A stretch of 10,617 nucleotides of DNA from JAWVZH01 sp033722295 (GCA_033722295.1 JAWVZH010000107.1:1-10617), one strand, 5' to 3'. Positions 1 through 6,839 are shown, numbered from the stretch's first letter. Numbers and translations are program-made. The notes: generated by a model from the sequence alone, not told the origin.

Positions 1-1
1 C

Positions 2-3000
2 TCATGCGGAAATGTGGCGACTTGTGTTCAGACTATAACTCTAACGGATGTTACACCACCGACGATCACGTGTCCGGTGGATGTGACCATTGATTGTGGA
101 GAATCTACCGATCCAACGAATACGGGTGATGCTACGGCAACAGATAATTGTTCAGGAGTAACTATAAGTTATACTGACAATTCAAGTGGTGGTTGTACTC
201 AAACCATAACACGAACCTGGATGGCGGAAGATTCATGCGGAAATGTTGCAACTTGTATTCAGACGATAACTCAGGTCGATAATTCTCCACCGACGATCAC
301 CTGTCCATCAGATGTAACATTGAGTTGTGGAGACTCGACAGATCCGACGAATACGGGTGAGCCTACAGCAATGGATGACTGTTCGGGTGTGATTGTAACT
401 TATACTGATGTTTCTACTGGTACCTGTCCAGAAATTTTGACAAGGACGTGGACGGCGGAGGATTCGTGTGGTAATGTAGCGACCTGTGAACAGGTGATCA
501 CCATAAATGATGATACCCCACCGACGATCACATGTCCGGCAAATGTGACTATAGATTGTGGAGATCCGACTGATCCGACCAATACAGGAGAAGCGACAGC
601 GACAGACGATTGTTCGGGAGTGATCATAAGTTATACAGACGCTTCATCGGGAAGTGGATGTACGGAAACAATTACGCGAACCTGGATGGCGGAAGATTCA
701 TGTGGTAATATTGCGACTTGTGTTCAGACGATCACCCAGCAGGATAACACACCACCGACGATCACCTGTCCACCGGATGTAGTATTGGATTGTAGCGTGT
801 CTACTGACCCAAATATTACAGGAGAACCAACGGTTACAGATGACTGCGCCAGCGTAAGCGTGACATACAGTGATGCCTCCAACGGTTTGTGTCCTGAGGT
901 TATATCAAGGACTTGGACAGCAGAGGATTCATGTGGAAATATAGCCACATGTGTACAGACTATCACCAGAGAAGATAATACCCCACCGACGATCATGTGC
1001 CCGGCAGATGTGACTATAGACTGTGGAGATCCGACTGATCCGACCAATACAGGGGTAGCTACGGCCTCTGATAACTGTGCGGGAGTGACGGTTACTTACA
1101 GCGACTCTCCGCTTGCAGGCTGTAGCGAAGGTGTAGAAAGAACGTGGACAGCGGAAGACTCGTGTGGTAATATCACAACCTGCGTACAAATCATTACGGT
1201 AGATGATAACACCCCACCGACGATCACGTGTCCGGCAGATGTTACTCTAGCCTGTGGAGATTCTACAGATCCGGCAAATACAGGAGAGGCTACAGGATTT
1301 GATTCTTGCTCTATTGTGACCATTACTTATTCAGATGCCTCAAATGGTATGTGTCCCGAGGTGATTACCAGGACATGGATGGCAGAAGACTCATGTGGTA
1401 ATGTGGCCTCATGCGTTCAGACCATTTCCATTGAGGATGATGGCCCACCGACGATCACTTGTCCTGCCGATGTCACAGTGAGTTGTGGTGTTCCTATCGA
1501 TCCTTCGAATACAGGAGAGGCTACAGCCAGTGATGGTTGCTCAGGTGTGAATATTACATATTCTGACCAGATCGTTGGAGGTTGTAATCAAACAATCACC
1601 CGGACGTGGATGGCTGAAGATTCCTGTGGTAATGTAGTTACCTGTGAACAGACTATTTCACGAGTGGATGACAGTGGTCCGATGATCACTTGTCCCGCCG
1701 ATGTAACTATAAGTTGTGGAGAATCCACCGATCCTTCGAATACCGGAGAAGCCACAGCCACGGATGACTGTTCATCAGTGACGTTATCCTATACCGATAA
1801 TACGACTGGAGGCTGTAGTCAAACCATAACACGTACATGGACAGCAGAGGACAGTTGCGGTAATTCATCTACATGTGTCCAGGTGATACAGGTGGTGGAT
1901 GACCAGGGACCTGTTCTTACTTGTCCTGCCGATGTTACAGTTAACTGTGGAGACCCGACGGATCCTTCCAATACGGGAGAGGCAACAGCCACTGACAGTT
2001 GCTCTACAGTTAGCATCACACATTCTGATGCTGTGTCAGGAACTTGCCCTGAAACCATAACACGTACCTGGACGGCTGAAGATACTTGTGGTAATGTCAG
2101 CACCTGTGTGCAGACTATAAGTGTTGTCGATGATCTGCCACCAACGATCACCTGTCCTGCCGATGTTACGGTGAATTGTGGAGATCCAACCGATCCGAAC
2201 AACACGGGAGAAGCCACAGCAACGGATGATTGTTCAGGTGTTCTTGTTTCATACTCTGATGCCATTACCGGTTCGTGTCCTGAAATCATAACACGAACCT
2301 GGACGGCCGAAGATTCATGTGGTAATATCGCGAGTTGCGTTCAAACGATCACTCAGGTAGATAATCAGCCACCGACGATCATGTGCCCGGCTGATGTCAC
2401 CATTAATTGTGGAGATCCAACTGATCCGGGTAATACGGGTGCAGCGGTAGTCACCGATGATTGCCTTGGCGCAAGCGTCACCTATTCCGATGTATCTCAA
2501 GGAGGCTGTAACCAGACCATAACCCGAACCTGGATAGCAGAAGATTCTTGTGGTAATATTGCCACTTGTGAGCAGATCATTACACTTATTGATAATGGAG
2601 CTCCGTCGATCACTTGTCCAGCTGATGTCACTATAAACTGTGGAGATTCAACGGATCCGGCCAACACGGGAGAGCCTACAGCCTCTGATTCGTGTTCCAG
2701 TGTAATGTTGAGTTACACGGATTCATCATCAGGCTCATGTCCAGAGATCATAACGAGGACATGGACAGCAGAGGATAGTTGTGGTAATGCCTCGTCTTGT
2801 GTTCAAACTATCACAGTTGAGGATAATGAAGTGCCGACGATCACGTGTCCAGCTAATGTGACTATTAATTGTGGAGATCCAAGTAATCCGCTTAATACCG
2901 GATTTGCTACCGGTTCGGATAATTGCTCGTCACCAATAGTTACCTATTCAGATTCATATTCTGGTTCATGTCCAGAGATCTTGACGAGAACATGGTCGGC

Positions 3001-4069
3001 AGAAGACAGTTGTGGTAATGTGGCGACTTGTGTACAGACGATTACCATCCAGGATGTTGGAGGGCCTACACTGGTTTGTCCTATTGATATAACCATTACA
3101 TGTGGTGAATCAAGAGATCCTGTGAATACCGGTGAGGCTACAGCGAGTGACGATTGTTCGGGCGTTTCCCTGACCTATTCTGACGCTACAACGGGAGTTT
3201 GTCCGGAAGTGCTTACACGTACCTGGACAGCCGTTGATAGTTGCGGCAATATTGCGACATGTCAGCAGATCATCACAGTGGATGACACAACCGCTCCTGT
3301 AATAACCTGTCCTGTGGATCTCACTCTGCAATGTGGACCTGGACTGGATACTTCGACCAACAATACCGGTTGGCCTACAGTATCAGACAGTTGCTCTGGT
3401 GTGACGGTTACCTTTGCCGATGCGGTCACAGGTTTCTGTCCGGAGATCATTACAAGGACATTTACAGCAGAGGATTCCTGTGGAAATATTTCGACATGTG
3501 AACAGATCATCACAGTGGATGACACTATTCCTCCATCAATTACTTGTCCACCCGATGTCACAGTATTCTGTCGAGAGGAGCATGATCTCAAATTAACCGG
3601 AGAACCAACGGTAACTGATAACTGTAATTATCCAATTAATGTAAATTACCGTGACTCACTCTTACATGGTGAATGTCCTGGAGTTCTTCAGAGGACCTGG
3701 AGAGCAACAGATGCCTGCGGTAATAGGGCGACATGTATCCAGATAATCACAATAGAACAGCCGAGTCAGCCACTTAAAGGTGGTGAGCATACCGATAAGG
3801 AGCAACCGTCATTGATCGTAATGACAAATGATCCGAATCCATGGAGCACTCAGACCACAATCGGGTTTATCATGCCGTATGCGGGTGAAATGAAATTCTC
3901 ATTACTTGATGCCAATGGTAAACTGGAATATTCTCAGACGGAATATTATCCCGAAGGAAGTCATGAGATAATCATTGAGGCGACACAGATTCAGTCAGCG
4001 GGTATAAAATACTTCATCATGGAGACTGAAAAAGACAGGATCATCAGAAGAATGATCTACATAGAATAA
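2..4069 (+). CDS. Giant HYR-repeat secreted protein with T9SS sorting domain, 5'-truncated by window edge
   Basis: The frame is open from base 2, so the true start lies upstream; the GTG at 14 is an internal valine within a repeat, not a start. The visible part has the tail of one repeat (2-55), 16 complete HYR-type beta-sandwich repeats (56 to about 3757), a short polar linker (about 3758-3829) and a C-terminal type IX secretion sorting domain (3830-4066). Each repeat runs PPTITCP, DCGDPTDP, NTGEATATDDCSG, a GxC turn, TRTWTAEDSCGN and ATCVQTIT, with six cysteines in the consensus. HYR domains are extracellular Ig-like folds linked to adhesion. The sorting domain implies Sec export, then T9SS transport across the outer membrane with anchoring or release at the surface. 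A role as adhesin, matrix or gliding-related surface protein is inference; no catalytic domain is visible here, but one could lie upstream. Family and secretion calls are firm; ligand unknown. Confidence 0.93.
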   Translation, partial: SCGNVATCVQTITLTDVTPPTITCPVDVTIDCGESTDPTNTGDATATDNCSGVTISYTDNSSGGCTQTITRTWMAEDSCGNVATCIQTITQVDNSPPTITCPSDVTLSCGDSTDPTNTGEPTAMDDCSGVIVTYTDVSTGTCPEILTRTWTAEDSCGNVATCEQVITINDDTPPTITCPANVTIDCGDPTDPTNTGEATATDDCSGVIISYTDASSGSGCTETITRTWMAEDSCGNIATCVQTITQQDNTPPTITCPPDVVLDCSVSTDPNITGEPTVTDDCASVSVTYSDASNGLCPEVISRTWTAEDSCGNIATCVQTITREDNTPPTIMCPADVTIDCGDPTDPTNTGVATASDNCAGVTVTYSDSPLAGCSEGVERTWTAEDSCGNITTCVQIITVDDNTPPTITCPADVTLACGDSTDPANTGEATGFDSCSIVTITYSDASNGMCPEVITRTWMAEDSCGNVASCVQTISIEDDGPPTITCPADVTVSCGVPIDPSNTGEATASDGCSGVNITYSDQIVGGCNQTITRTWMAEDSCGNVVTCEQTISRVDDSGPMITCPADVTISCGESTDPSNTGEATATDDCSSVTLSYTDNTTGGCSQTITRTWTAEDSCGNSSTCVQVIQVVDDQGPVLTCPADVTVNCGDPTDPSNTGEATATDSCSTVSITHSDAVSGTCPETITRTWTAEDTCGNVSTCVQTISVVDDLPPTITCPADVTVNCGDPTDPNNTGEATATDDCSGVLVSYSDAITGSCPEIITRTWTAEDSCGNIASCVQTITQVDNQPPTIMCPADVTINCGDPTDPGNTGAAVVTDDCLGASVTYSDVSQGGCNQTITRTWIAEDSCGNIATCEQIITLIDNGAPSITCPADVTINCGDSTDPANTGEPTASDSCSSVMLSYTDSSSGSCPEIITRTWTAEDSCGNASSCVQTITVEDNEVPTITCPANVTINCGDPSNPLNTGFATGSDNCSSPIVTYSDSYSGSCPEILTRTWSAEDSCGNVATCVQTITIQDVGGPTLVCPIDITITCGESRDPVNTGEATASDDCSGVSLTYSDATTGVCPEVLTRTWTAVDSCGNIATCQQIITVDDTTAPVITCPVDLTLQCGPGLDTSTNNTGWPTVSDSCSGVTVTFADAVTGFCPEIITRTFTAEDSCGNISTCEQIITVDDTIPPSITCPPDVTVFCREEHDLKLTGEPTVTDNCNYPINVNYRDSLLHGECPGVLQRTWRATDACGNRATCIQIITIEQPSQPLKGGEHTDKEQPSLIVMTNDPNPWSTQTTIGFIMPYAGEMKFSLLDANGKLEYSQTEYYPEGSHEIIIEATQIQSAGIKYFIMETEKDRIIRRMIYIE
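56..3757 (+). repeat. Tandem array of 16 in-frame HYR-coding repeats, 231-base period
   Basis: Taking the PPTITCP codons as phase mark, units start at 56, 287, 518, 752, 983, 1214, 1445, 1676, 1907, 2138, 2369, 2600, 2831, 3062, 3293 and 3530. Thirteen of fifteen spacings are exactly 231 bases (77 codons); the exceptions are 234 (unit 3, one extra codon at the GSGC turn) and 237 (unit 15, two extra codons in the DTSTNN region). The block CCGACGATCA is kept letter for letter in nine units (1-7, 11 and 13). Units 14-16 are the most diverged. Confidence 0.95.
3830..4066 (+). other. Type IX secretion C-terminal sorting domain (Por sorting, type A)
   Basis: The last 79 residues of the repeat protein show the usual order of this domain: DPNPW near the start, an amphipathic strand with TTIGFIMPYAGE, then KFSLLDANGKLEY, a glycine turn and EIIIEATQIQSAGIKYFIME, ending in a basic strand RRMIYIE at the very C-terminus. 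Family knowledge: this domain directs cargo through the T9SS outer-membrane translocon in Bacteroidota and is usually cleaved off. It strongly supports both surface location and phylum. Confidence 0.88.
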
Positions 4070-4095
4070 GCTATACTGCTGTTCACGAGATGGTT

Positions 4096-4131
4096 AAAAC
4101 CGCTTTCTACTCTGTAGGAGGCGGTTTTTTA
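4096..4131 (+). terminator. Rho-independent terminator after the HYR gene, possibly bidirectional
   Basis: AAAACCGCTTTCTAC (4096-4110) pairs with GTAGGAGGCGGTTTT (4114-4128) across a three-base loop TCT, with two G-T wobbles in the middle, and is followed by more T. It begins 26 bases after the TAA of the repeat gene. The A run at 4096-4099 gives a T run on the other strand, so it could also stop minus-strand transcription coming from the tRNA. Confidence 0.9.
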
Positions 4132-4138
4132 TTTAAAA

Positions 4139-4176
4139 ATTATGATGCCCGATCTACCAGTTAGAACGCCTACCAC
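4139..4176 (-). pseudogene. Possible degenerate tRNA-Met-like remnant
   Basis: Read on the minus strand this segment has GTGGTAG at one end, a middle resembling a D arm (TAACTGGTAGATC) and GCATCATAAT at the other end. These resemble the GTGGTAG, GGTTAGAGC and GCATTCATAAT blocks of the intact tRNA at 4249-4322, in the same order. No T arm or 3' acceptor strand follows and the D stem does not close. It may be an old broken copy, or chance. Low confidence. Confidence 0.2.
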
Positions 4177-4248
4177 AAGAGACTCTCATTCTGCTAGTCT
4201 GGCAGCTTTGATCCTATTGAAATGAAAATCAGGAGGGAAGTAAAAGAG

Positions 4249-4322
4249 TAGCGTGGGGCGGACTTGAACCGCCGACCCCAGCATTATGAATGCTGTGCTC
4301 TAACCGGCTGAGCTACCACGCC
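4249..4322 (-). tRNA. tRNA-Met(CAU), elongator type
   Basis: The minus strand folds as a full cloverleaf of 74 bases: acceptor GGCGTGG with CCACGCT (G1-U72 wobble), D stem GCTC/GAGC with a 9-base loop, anticodon stem CAGCA/TGCTG with loop TTCATAA giving anticodon CAU, variable loop GGGTC, T stem GGCGG/CCGCC with loop TTCAAGT, and discriminator A. CCA is not encoded. The anticodon stem lacks the three consecutive G-C pairs of initiator tRNA and the first pair is not the C-A mismatch, so this is not tRNA-fMet. CAU could also be tRNA-Ile2 read with lysidine; the GAGCACA and GGGGTC context resembles elongator Met, which I favour. A long leader from about 4475 is possible. Confidence 0.93.
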
Positions 4323-4347
4323 ATATTTCAATGAGCAATCACTCTTG

Positions 4348-4407
4348 GTGGCGAAGCTGCCTGTCCTTGACTATCGACTGGAAGGAGGATAGTCGGGAAG
4401 CTACCAC
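4348..4407. other. Nested inverted repeat next to the tRNA
   Basis: Three arms nest in order: GTGG (4348-4351) with CCAC (4404-4407), AGCT (4355-4358) with AGCT (4399-4402), and GACTATC (4369-4375) with GATAGTC (4388-4394) around a 12-base loop. The internal loops are unequal (10 and 4 bases), so the fold is imperfect. There is no T run, so it is not a classical terminator. It uses part of the duplicated tRNA fragment and would lie in the tRNA leader transcript. Confidence 0.35.
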
Positions 4408-4428
4408 GCCATATGTCAAATAGACAAT
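4399..4428 (-). repeat. Duplicated 5' end and leader of the tRNA-Met gene
   Basis: AGCTACCACGCCATAT at 4399-4414 is an exact 16-base copy of 4311-4326, which covers the first 12 bases of the tRNA and its immediate leader. Beyond the exact block, the leaders stay similar (TCAA then CAAT near 4339 and near 4428) with small changes. Offset is 88 bases. The rest of a tRNA does not follow the copy, so it is a fragment and not a second gene. Confidence 0.75.
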
Positions 4429-4479
4429 ATTGAAGACCGATCAACTCCTGACTGGTCAACCACCCTGCGAAAGGGACCG

Positions 4480-4487
4480 CAAATATA
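4480..4487 (-). promoter_or_regulatory. Candidate Bacteroidota promoter core for the tRNA
   Basis: The minus strand reads TATATTTG, a match to the TAnnTTTG element at about -7 in Bacteroidota. No clear TTTG is present at the -33 distance. Transcription from here would give a leader of about 150 bases before the tRNA, carrying the duplicated fragment and hairpin. An eight-base match with two free positions is weak evidence. Confidence 0.25.
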
Positions 4488-4523
4488 TTTAAAAGTCACA
4501 TAATTATCATCGGGTCCTGAGGA

Positions 4524-6005
4524 TTAGTTTTTACGGGTGCGTGCCATACCTGCCCGGGCTTTTTGATGGAGACTGGTTCGATAGGTTTCAGATCTCGATT
4601 CCAGGCATTTTTGATAAAAATCGTAGGCCTTTTTGTACTCCCCCTGCTCTTCATTAATCATACCTGACTGGAGTGCAGCATTAGCGACCATATAGCTCCC
4701 TGAATGACCTTCCTTCTGCATGACTTCTCCAAAAAGCTCCAATGCGTTTTTAAAATCACCCAGCGCCTGATATACCCTTCCCTTACGATAATTCAATTCG
4801 AGCTTCATATAAGGATCCTCCATCGGTTTTACATCATTTAGAACCTTTTTTGCCCTATCAAAATATCCACCATCGAAGAGAAGTCGGGCTTTTAACAAGT
4901 CAGCATGTGGTCTCTGGTCTCCTTCTGCCATTTTTTGAGCGAAGATGTCTTCATCGACTACAGCCATTCCTTCAGACTGACAGCGTTCTGTCCAATAATC
5001 ATAATTCAGCCCATTGTTGAACAACATCTCATACCAGGCCAATTTTAGATAGGCATCCTTTATATAGTGCCTGCCTTCGAAGCTGCAAGTAAAATTGCGT
5101 AGGTGGTCATCGGCATCAGGGTCGAGTTTGTAAAGCTTTGCGAGACCCAGAAGATAATCCAGCTGGTGAAAAGTATGGTATTCCTTACTATCTGGCCTTT
5201 TTTCCAGTATTTCAATAGCCAGTTCACCGCGGCCAGTACGGAGAGCGATATTGGCCTTTACAAAACATGCAAGAAGACCATCCGAAGTGTCAAGTTGGCT
5301 TTTGTTGATGATCTCCCAGGCGGCTTCGGGGTCTTTACATAGATGCAGGAGAACATAGGCATAGATCACCATGCTTTCCTTTCTGAAAATAAAGGCTTCT
5401 TGCCCTGTATAGTTTAATATAGATTCCAGCTCGGTCCTCCCCTGAGCGATAGTACCCTCAAATCCAATGAGACTTGCACACCAACGAAATCGATCCGGTA
5501 TACTGCCAAAGATGGCATGGAGGACACCCAAACTTTTTTTATTGGCTACGAAATCAGGAAATTTTTGATCATTCGACTGGAGCAATCTATATGCTTTTGC
5601 GACATCGCTGAAGGCCCATAAATAATCCTCAAATTTCAGGCGTAGGAGAGCGGTCTGTAAGAGGATCTCTGCCTGACTAAATTGAAAATAGGGATCATTC
5701 GAATCGCCGGCGCGAATTCTTTTGAGACGAATTTCCTTGTTTTGTAGATAATTTGAGTAATCCTCTTTTCTTTCTCCAAGGAATACAGTGAAAAAGCCTA
5801 TGTAGTTCTCAATGTGATAGGTCAGGACGTTATCAGGGGCTTCCTTTTTTACGTACTCGATTTTCCTCGTTGCATCATCGAGTCGTAATGCGATGACATC
5901 TTCGTATGCGTCGATCAATAAGGGAGTAAAATGAAAATACTTTCCAGCCAATAGAGCATCCACCTGGCAGATGAGAAAAAGACATAGAATACTTCTGATA
6001 AGCAC
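4524..6005 (-). CDS. Exported TPR-containing protein of unknown function
   Basis: 493 residues. The N-terminus (MLIRSILCLFLICQVDALLAG) looks like a short Sec signal peptide with cleavage near residue 20, suggesting a periplasmic or envelope location. The body is alpha-helical and rich in YxxA and LxxA patterns; two clear TPR units lie at about 398-431 (YRKGRVYQALGDFKNALELF) and 438-471 (SGMINEEQGEYKKAYDFYQ). The middle (about 20-390) is probably diverged helical repeats, with no catalytic motif. Start: a GTG at 6003-6005; a stop codon lies two codons upstream in frame and no ATG follows near the signal peptide, so GTG is the only sensible start. No Shine-Dalgarno at usual spacing. The upstream operon terminator ends about 8 bases before it. 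TPR proteins scaffold protein contacts; no partner is visible here. Real gene, function unknown. Confidence 0.85.
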   Translation of the reverse strand: MLIRSILCLFLICQVDALLAGKYFHFTPLLIDAYEDVIALRLDDATRKIEYVKKEAPDNVLTYHIENYIGFFTVFLGERKEDYSNYLQNKEIRLKRIRAGDSNDPYFQFSQAEILLQTALLRLKFEDYLWAFSDVAKAYRLLQSNDQKFPDFVANKKSLGVLHAIFGSIPDRFRWCASLIGFEGTIAQGRTELESILNYTGQEAFIFRKESMVIYAYVLLHLCKDPEAAWEIINKSQLDTSDGLLACFVKANIALRTGRGELAIEILEKRPDSKEYHTFHQLDYLLGLAKLYKLDPDADDHLRNFTCSFEGRHYIKDAYLKLAWYEMLFNNGLNYDYWTERCQSEGMAVVDEDIFAQKMAEGDQRPHADLLKARLLFDGGYFDRAKKVLNDVKPMEDPYMKLELNYRKGRVYQALGDFKNALELFGEVMQKEGHSGSYMVANAALQSGMINEEQGEYKKAYDFYQKCLESRSETYRTSLHQKARAGMARTRKN

Positions 6006-6012
6006 GATTTAA

Positions 6013-6046
6013 AATACAAAAGCCCTCCGATGAAGCGGAAGGCTTT
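6013..6046 (-). terminator. Terminator at the end of the panD operon
   Basis: On the minus strand AAAGCCTTCCG (6046-6036) pairs with CGGAGGGCTTT (6029-6019) around a six-base loop, 11 pairs with one G-T wobble, followed by TGTATTTT. It lies 38 bases after the stop of the zinc-ribbon gene and directly before the GTG of the TPR gene. Confidence 0.85.
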
Positions 6047-6083
6047 GTTCAATAATTTTGTCTTTATTGGAAAGTGAAAGTTG

Positions 6084-6836
6084 TTATACTTCTGCAGTTT
6101 CCTTTTCGACGATCTCCTCGTCCACAAGGACCCTTCCACAATGCTCGCATGCCAGGACCTTCTTATGCATACCGATCTCTAGTTGAACCTGTGGTGGTAT
6201 CTTGTTGAAGCAACCGCCACACGCATCCCGCTCTACTGGCACTACAGCCAATCCGTTACGATAGGTCGTGCGGATCTTGTCATAGGCCTTCAGTAGCCTG
6301 TCATCTATTTTTTTTCTTTGCTTGTCTATCTCTTTCTGGAGCTTTTTCTCCTCTTTGTCGGTTTTGGTAATGATCTTCTCAAGCTCCTCCTGCTTTCTTT
6401 TGAGATCCTTGTTCTTGGTCTCTATCTTCTCCTGCACATTGGCAAGAGTTTCTTTCTTCGTTTCGATCGTTTGATTGGCTTCTGCCATCTTCTTCTGGCT
6501 CAACTGGATCTCCAACTTTTGAAGGTCTATCTCCTTTGTAAGAGCATCGTATTCACGGTTATTCTTTACGTTATCCAGCTGCTCCTCATATTTCAATATA
6601 AGTGTCTCGGCTTCCTTGATATTTGCCGTATGCTTGGCTTGTTCATGCTCCAGATCAGCGATAGCCTCTTCTATGCGCTCTTTCCGCTTATCAAGGCCGG
6701 CAATATCATCCTCAAGGTCGCTTACCTCTATTGGTAATTCACCCTTCAAAACCTGTATTTCGTCGATCTTTGAATCCAAAGCTTGTAGCCTGTACAGATT
6801 GGTCAGCCTTTCTTTGATTGTCAGTTCCTTTGCCAT
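6084..6836 (-). CDS. Coiled-coil C4-type zinc-ribbon protein (zf-RING_7 / former DUF164 family)
   Basis: 250 residues. Residues about 10-190 form a long charged heptad coiled coil rich in K, E and Q (for example KKEEKLQKEIDKQRKK-like stretches). The C-terminus carries two CxxC pairs, CGGC at 206-209 and CEHC at 230-233, which should bind one zinc. This order is diagnostic of PF02591. Family knowledge: these proteins are widespread, cytoplasmic and often encoded beside Nif3-family genes; the structure of relatives suggests a nucleic-acid- or protein-binding role, but the function is not settled. It is the last gene of the cluster, with ATG 3 bases after the Nif3 TAG, so it is cotranscribed. 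No Shine-Dalgarno is evident, as is common in this phylum. Length is typical. Confidence 0.9.
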   Translation of the reverse strand: MAKELTIKERLTNLYRLQALDSKIDEIQVLKGELPIEVSDLEDDIAGLDKRKERIEEAIADLEHEQAKHTANIKEAETLILKYEEQLDNVKNNREYDALTKEIDLQKLEIQLSQKKMAEANQTIETKKETLANVQEKIETKNKDLKRKQEELEKIITKTDKEEKKLQKEIDKQRKKIDDRLLKAYDKIRTTYRNGLAVVPVERDACGGCFNKIPPQVQLEIGMHKKVLACEHCGRVLVDEEIVEKETAEV

Positions 6837-6839
6837 AGT

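Noticed and set aside
14..16. GTG at 14 as the start of the repeat protein
   Set aside because: The frame stays open and in repeat register upstream to the window edge (SCGN before the GTG), so the gene begins outside the window.
400..3591. Several long minus-strand reading frames under the HYR repeats (for example 1819-2289 and 3262-3591)
   Set aside because: They are mirror frames of the repetitive codons in the plus-strand gene, repeat the same nonsense motif each period, and resemble no family.
56..3757. Regular repeats as a possible CRISPR array
   Set aside because: The period is 231 bases, units are translated throughout, and no short constant repeat with unique spacers exists.
4249..4322. 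Initiator tRNA or tRNA-Ile2 identity for the CAU tRNA
   Set aside because: Initiator marks (three G-C pairs in the anticodon stem, unpaired first base pair) are absent. Ile2 cannot be fully excluded but the arms resemble elongator Met more.
4249..4428. Genomic island or phage attachment site at the tRNA
   Set aside because: The repeat involves the 5' end of the tRNA, spans only 88 bases, and no integrase or phage gene is nearby.
5103..5342. Plus-strand 79-residue frame inside the TPR gene
   Set aside because: No recognisable motif, start signal or terminator; it is a shadow of the minus-strand gene.
6318..6737. Plus-strand 139-residue hydrophobic reading frame
   Set aside because: It is the antisense of the lysine/glutamate-rich coiled coil in the zinc-ribbon gene, which always reads as leucine/phenylalanine-rich on the other strand.
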